A stretch of 64,000 bases of DNA from NCBI RefSeq assembly GCF_900459405.1, contig NZ_UHFN01000007.1, positions 2,170,001 through 2,234,000 of the forward strand, in the 5' to 3' direction. The position numbers and the translations under genes were made by a program. Under the pieces are notes generated by a model. That model saw only the letters and a list, made by a program, of their open reading frames with translations, was not told where the DNA came from and did not search any database. Positions 63,026 through 64,000 of this stretch are shown here, in pieces (the first letter of the stretch is position 1; each line of letters begins with the position of its first letter). This stretch comes from Streptococcus hyointestinalis (GTDB taxonomy: Bacteria; Bacillota; Bacilli; Lactobacillales; Streptococcaceae).

Positions 63026-64000
63026 ATGGATACTAAACAAACTGTCGCACAGAGCATTCATCAAGCCGTTCCTGATTTGACATTAGAACAAATCACTCAA
63101 TTGTTAGAAACCCCTAAAAACGCTGAAATGGGTGACCTTGCCTTTCCTACCTTTTCACTAACCAAAGTATTGCGTAAAGCTCCACAAATGATTGCTAGTG
63201 AAATCGTTGAAAAACTAGACACCACTGGCTTTGAAAAGATTGAAGCGGTGGGACCTTACATTAACTTTTTCCTAGACAAAGCAAGTATATCTAGCCGTGT
63301 GCTGGGCGACGTCATCACAGCAGGTAACCACTATGCTGAGCAAGACCTAGGACACGGTCGCAATGTCGCTATTGACATGTCAAGTCCTAACATCGCAAAA
63401 CCTTTCTCTATCGGACACTTACGCTCAACCGTTATCGGAGACAGCCTTGCCTTAATCTTTGAAAAGCTTGGCTACAAAGCAGTGAAAATCAACCACCTTG
63501 GGGACTGGGGTAAACAGTTTGGGATGTTGATTGTCGCTTATCAAAAATGGGGCAGTGAAGAAGCCGTCAAAGCACATCCAATTGATGAACTCCTCAAACT
63601 CTACGTCCGTATCAATGCCGAAGCTGAAAACGACCCTAGCATTGATGAGGAAGCACGTACTTGGTTCCGCAAGCTAGAAGATGGCGACGAGGAAGCTACT
63701 CGCCTATGGCAATGGTTCCGTGATGAGAGTCTCGTTGAGTTTAGCCGTCTTTACGATGAGCTTGAAGTGTCCTTTGACAGCTACAACGGTGAAGCTTTCT
63801 ACAACGACAAGATGGATGAGGTCGTTGACATCCTCACCCAAAAAGGACTTCTTGAAGAATCTCAAGGTGCACAAGTCGTTAACCTTGAAAAATACGGTAT
63901 CGAGCACCCTGCCCTCATCAAGAAATCAGACGGTGCTACACTCTACATCACTCGTGACCTTGCTGCTGCCCTTTACCGTAAACGTACCTATGACTTTGCA
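63026..64000 (+). CDS. argS: Arginyl-tRNA synthetase, 5' part (continues past the window)
   Basis: 325 codons visible, starting [18 protein letters not shown] behind AAGGAGA. N-terminal Add-1 domain, then class I signature [16 protein letters not shown] (the HIGH-like motif) and [13 protein letters not shown]. Charges tRNA-Arg. Its promoter -10 is built from the satellite's right att site, and its -35 region is satellite DNA, so expression may differ from an uninserted strain. Confidence 0.95.
   Translation, partial: MDTKQTVAQSIHQAVPDLTLEQITQLLETPKNAEMGDLAFPTFSLTKVLRKAPQMIASEIVEKLDTTGFEKIEAVGPYINFFLDKASISSRVLGDVITAGNHYAEQDLGHGRNVAIDMSSPNIAKPFSIGHLRSTVIGDSLALIFEKLGYKAVKINHLGDWGKQFGMLIVAYQKWGSEEAVKAHPIDELLKLYVRINAEAENDPSIDEEARTWFRKLEDGDEEATRLWQWFRDESLVEFSRLYDELEVSFDSYNGEAFYNDKMDEVVDILTQKGLLEESQGAQVVNLEKYGIEHPALIKKSDGATLYITRDLAAALYRKRTYDFA

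Overview
The window is a low-GC Firmicute chromosome and reads as a Streptococcus. The gene order is streptococcal (ctsR-clpC, rpsB-tsf, nrdD-small protein-GNAT-nrdG, spx-recA-cinA-tag, ruvA-mutL-mutS-ylbF-argR/argS), with CIRCE, CtsR and NrdR operators in the expected places. The lev, slo and tre loci resemble S. mutans and the S. bovis/S. equinus group; the species is an inference.

Layout. 1-5053: a fructan-sensing four-gene system (levQ, levS, levR, levT) followed by the start of its mannose-family PTS (levD, levE). 5189-7219: groEL/groES under CIRCE. 7326-8576: a LytTR regulator with a LiaF-like membrane protein. 8577-11541: clpC-ctsR. 11581-14286: COG2426 membrane protein, tsf and rpsB with structured leader and intergenic RNA. 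14309-17307: a nest of IS30-family elements between rpsB and tRNA-Cys. 17437-23889: tRNA-Cys, LD-carboxypeptidase, pepO, and a Mn/Fe ABC transporter divergent from its DtxR-type regulator. 23894-30735: a glycerol-3-phosphate/glycerophosphodiester ABC operon whose second permease gene is split by an IS30-family element with a 13-bp target duplication. 30956-35513: trehalose genes treC, treP (split by one in-frame stop) and treR. 35548-40384: yaaA, a dense DnaA-box cluster, and the anaerobic ribonucleotide reductase genes under NrdR-like boxes. 40392-54747: membrane protein, DUF1292, ruvX, ireB, spx, recA, cinA, tag, an IS110 element, ruvA, mutL, mutS, ylbF, argR. 54827-62989: an 8.1-kb integrated satellite. 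63026-64000: the start of argS.

The satellite is the most interesting part. It has the gene plan of a phage-inducible chromosomal island: integrase and repressor leftward; a Cro-like gene, a short-gene module, an excisionase-like protein and a primase/helicase rightward; and then an iteron origin. It is bounded by a 19-bp direct repeat that includes the argS -10 region. Between integrase and repressor is a compact type I toxin-antitoxin locus (25-aa hydrophobic peptide plus a convergent antisense RNA). It also carries three matching operator-like sites, a predicted small RNA sharing a 31-bp identical segment with the integrase leader, and several short genes I do not recognise. No capsid or terminase gene is visible, so it would depend on a helper phage.

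Other points worth following: the DnaA-box cluster between convergent genes, a stem-loop with a conserved loop and paired stem changes in two housekeeping operons, the split trehalose PTS gene, and the IS-broken ugp-type transporter. All assignments come from reading the sequence; no database search was run.
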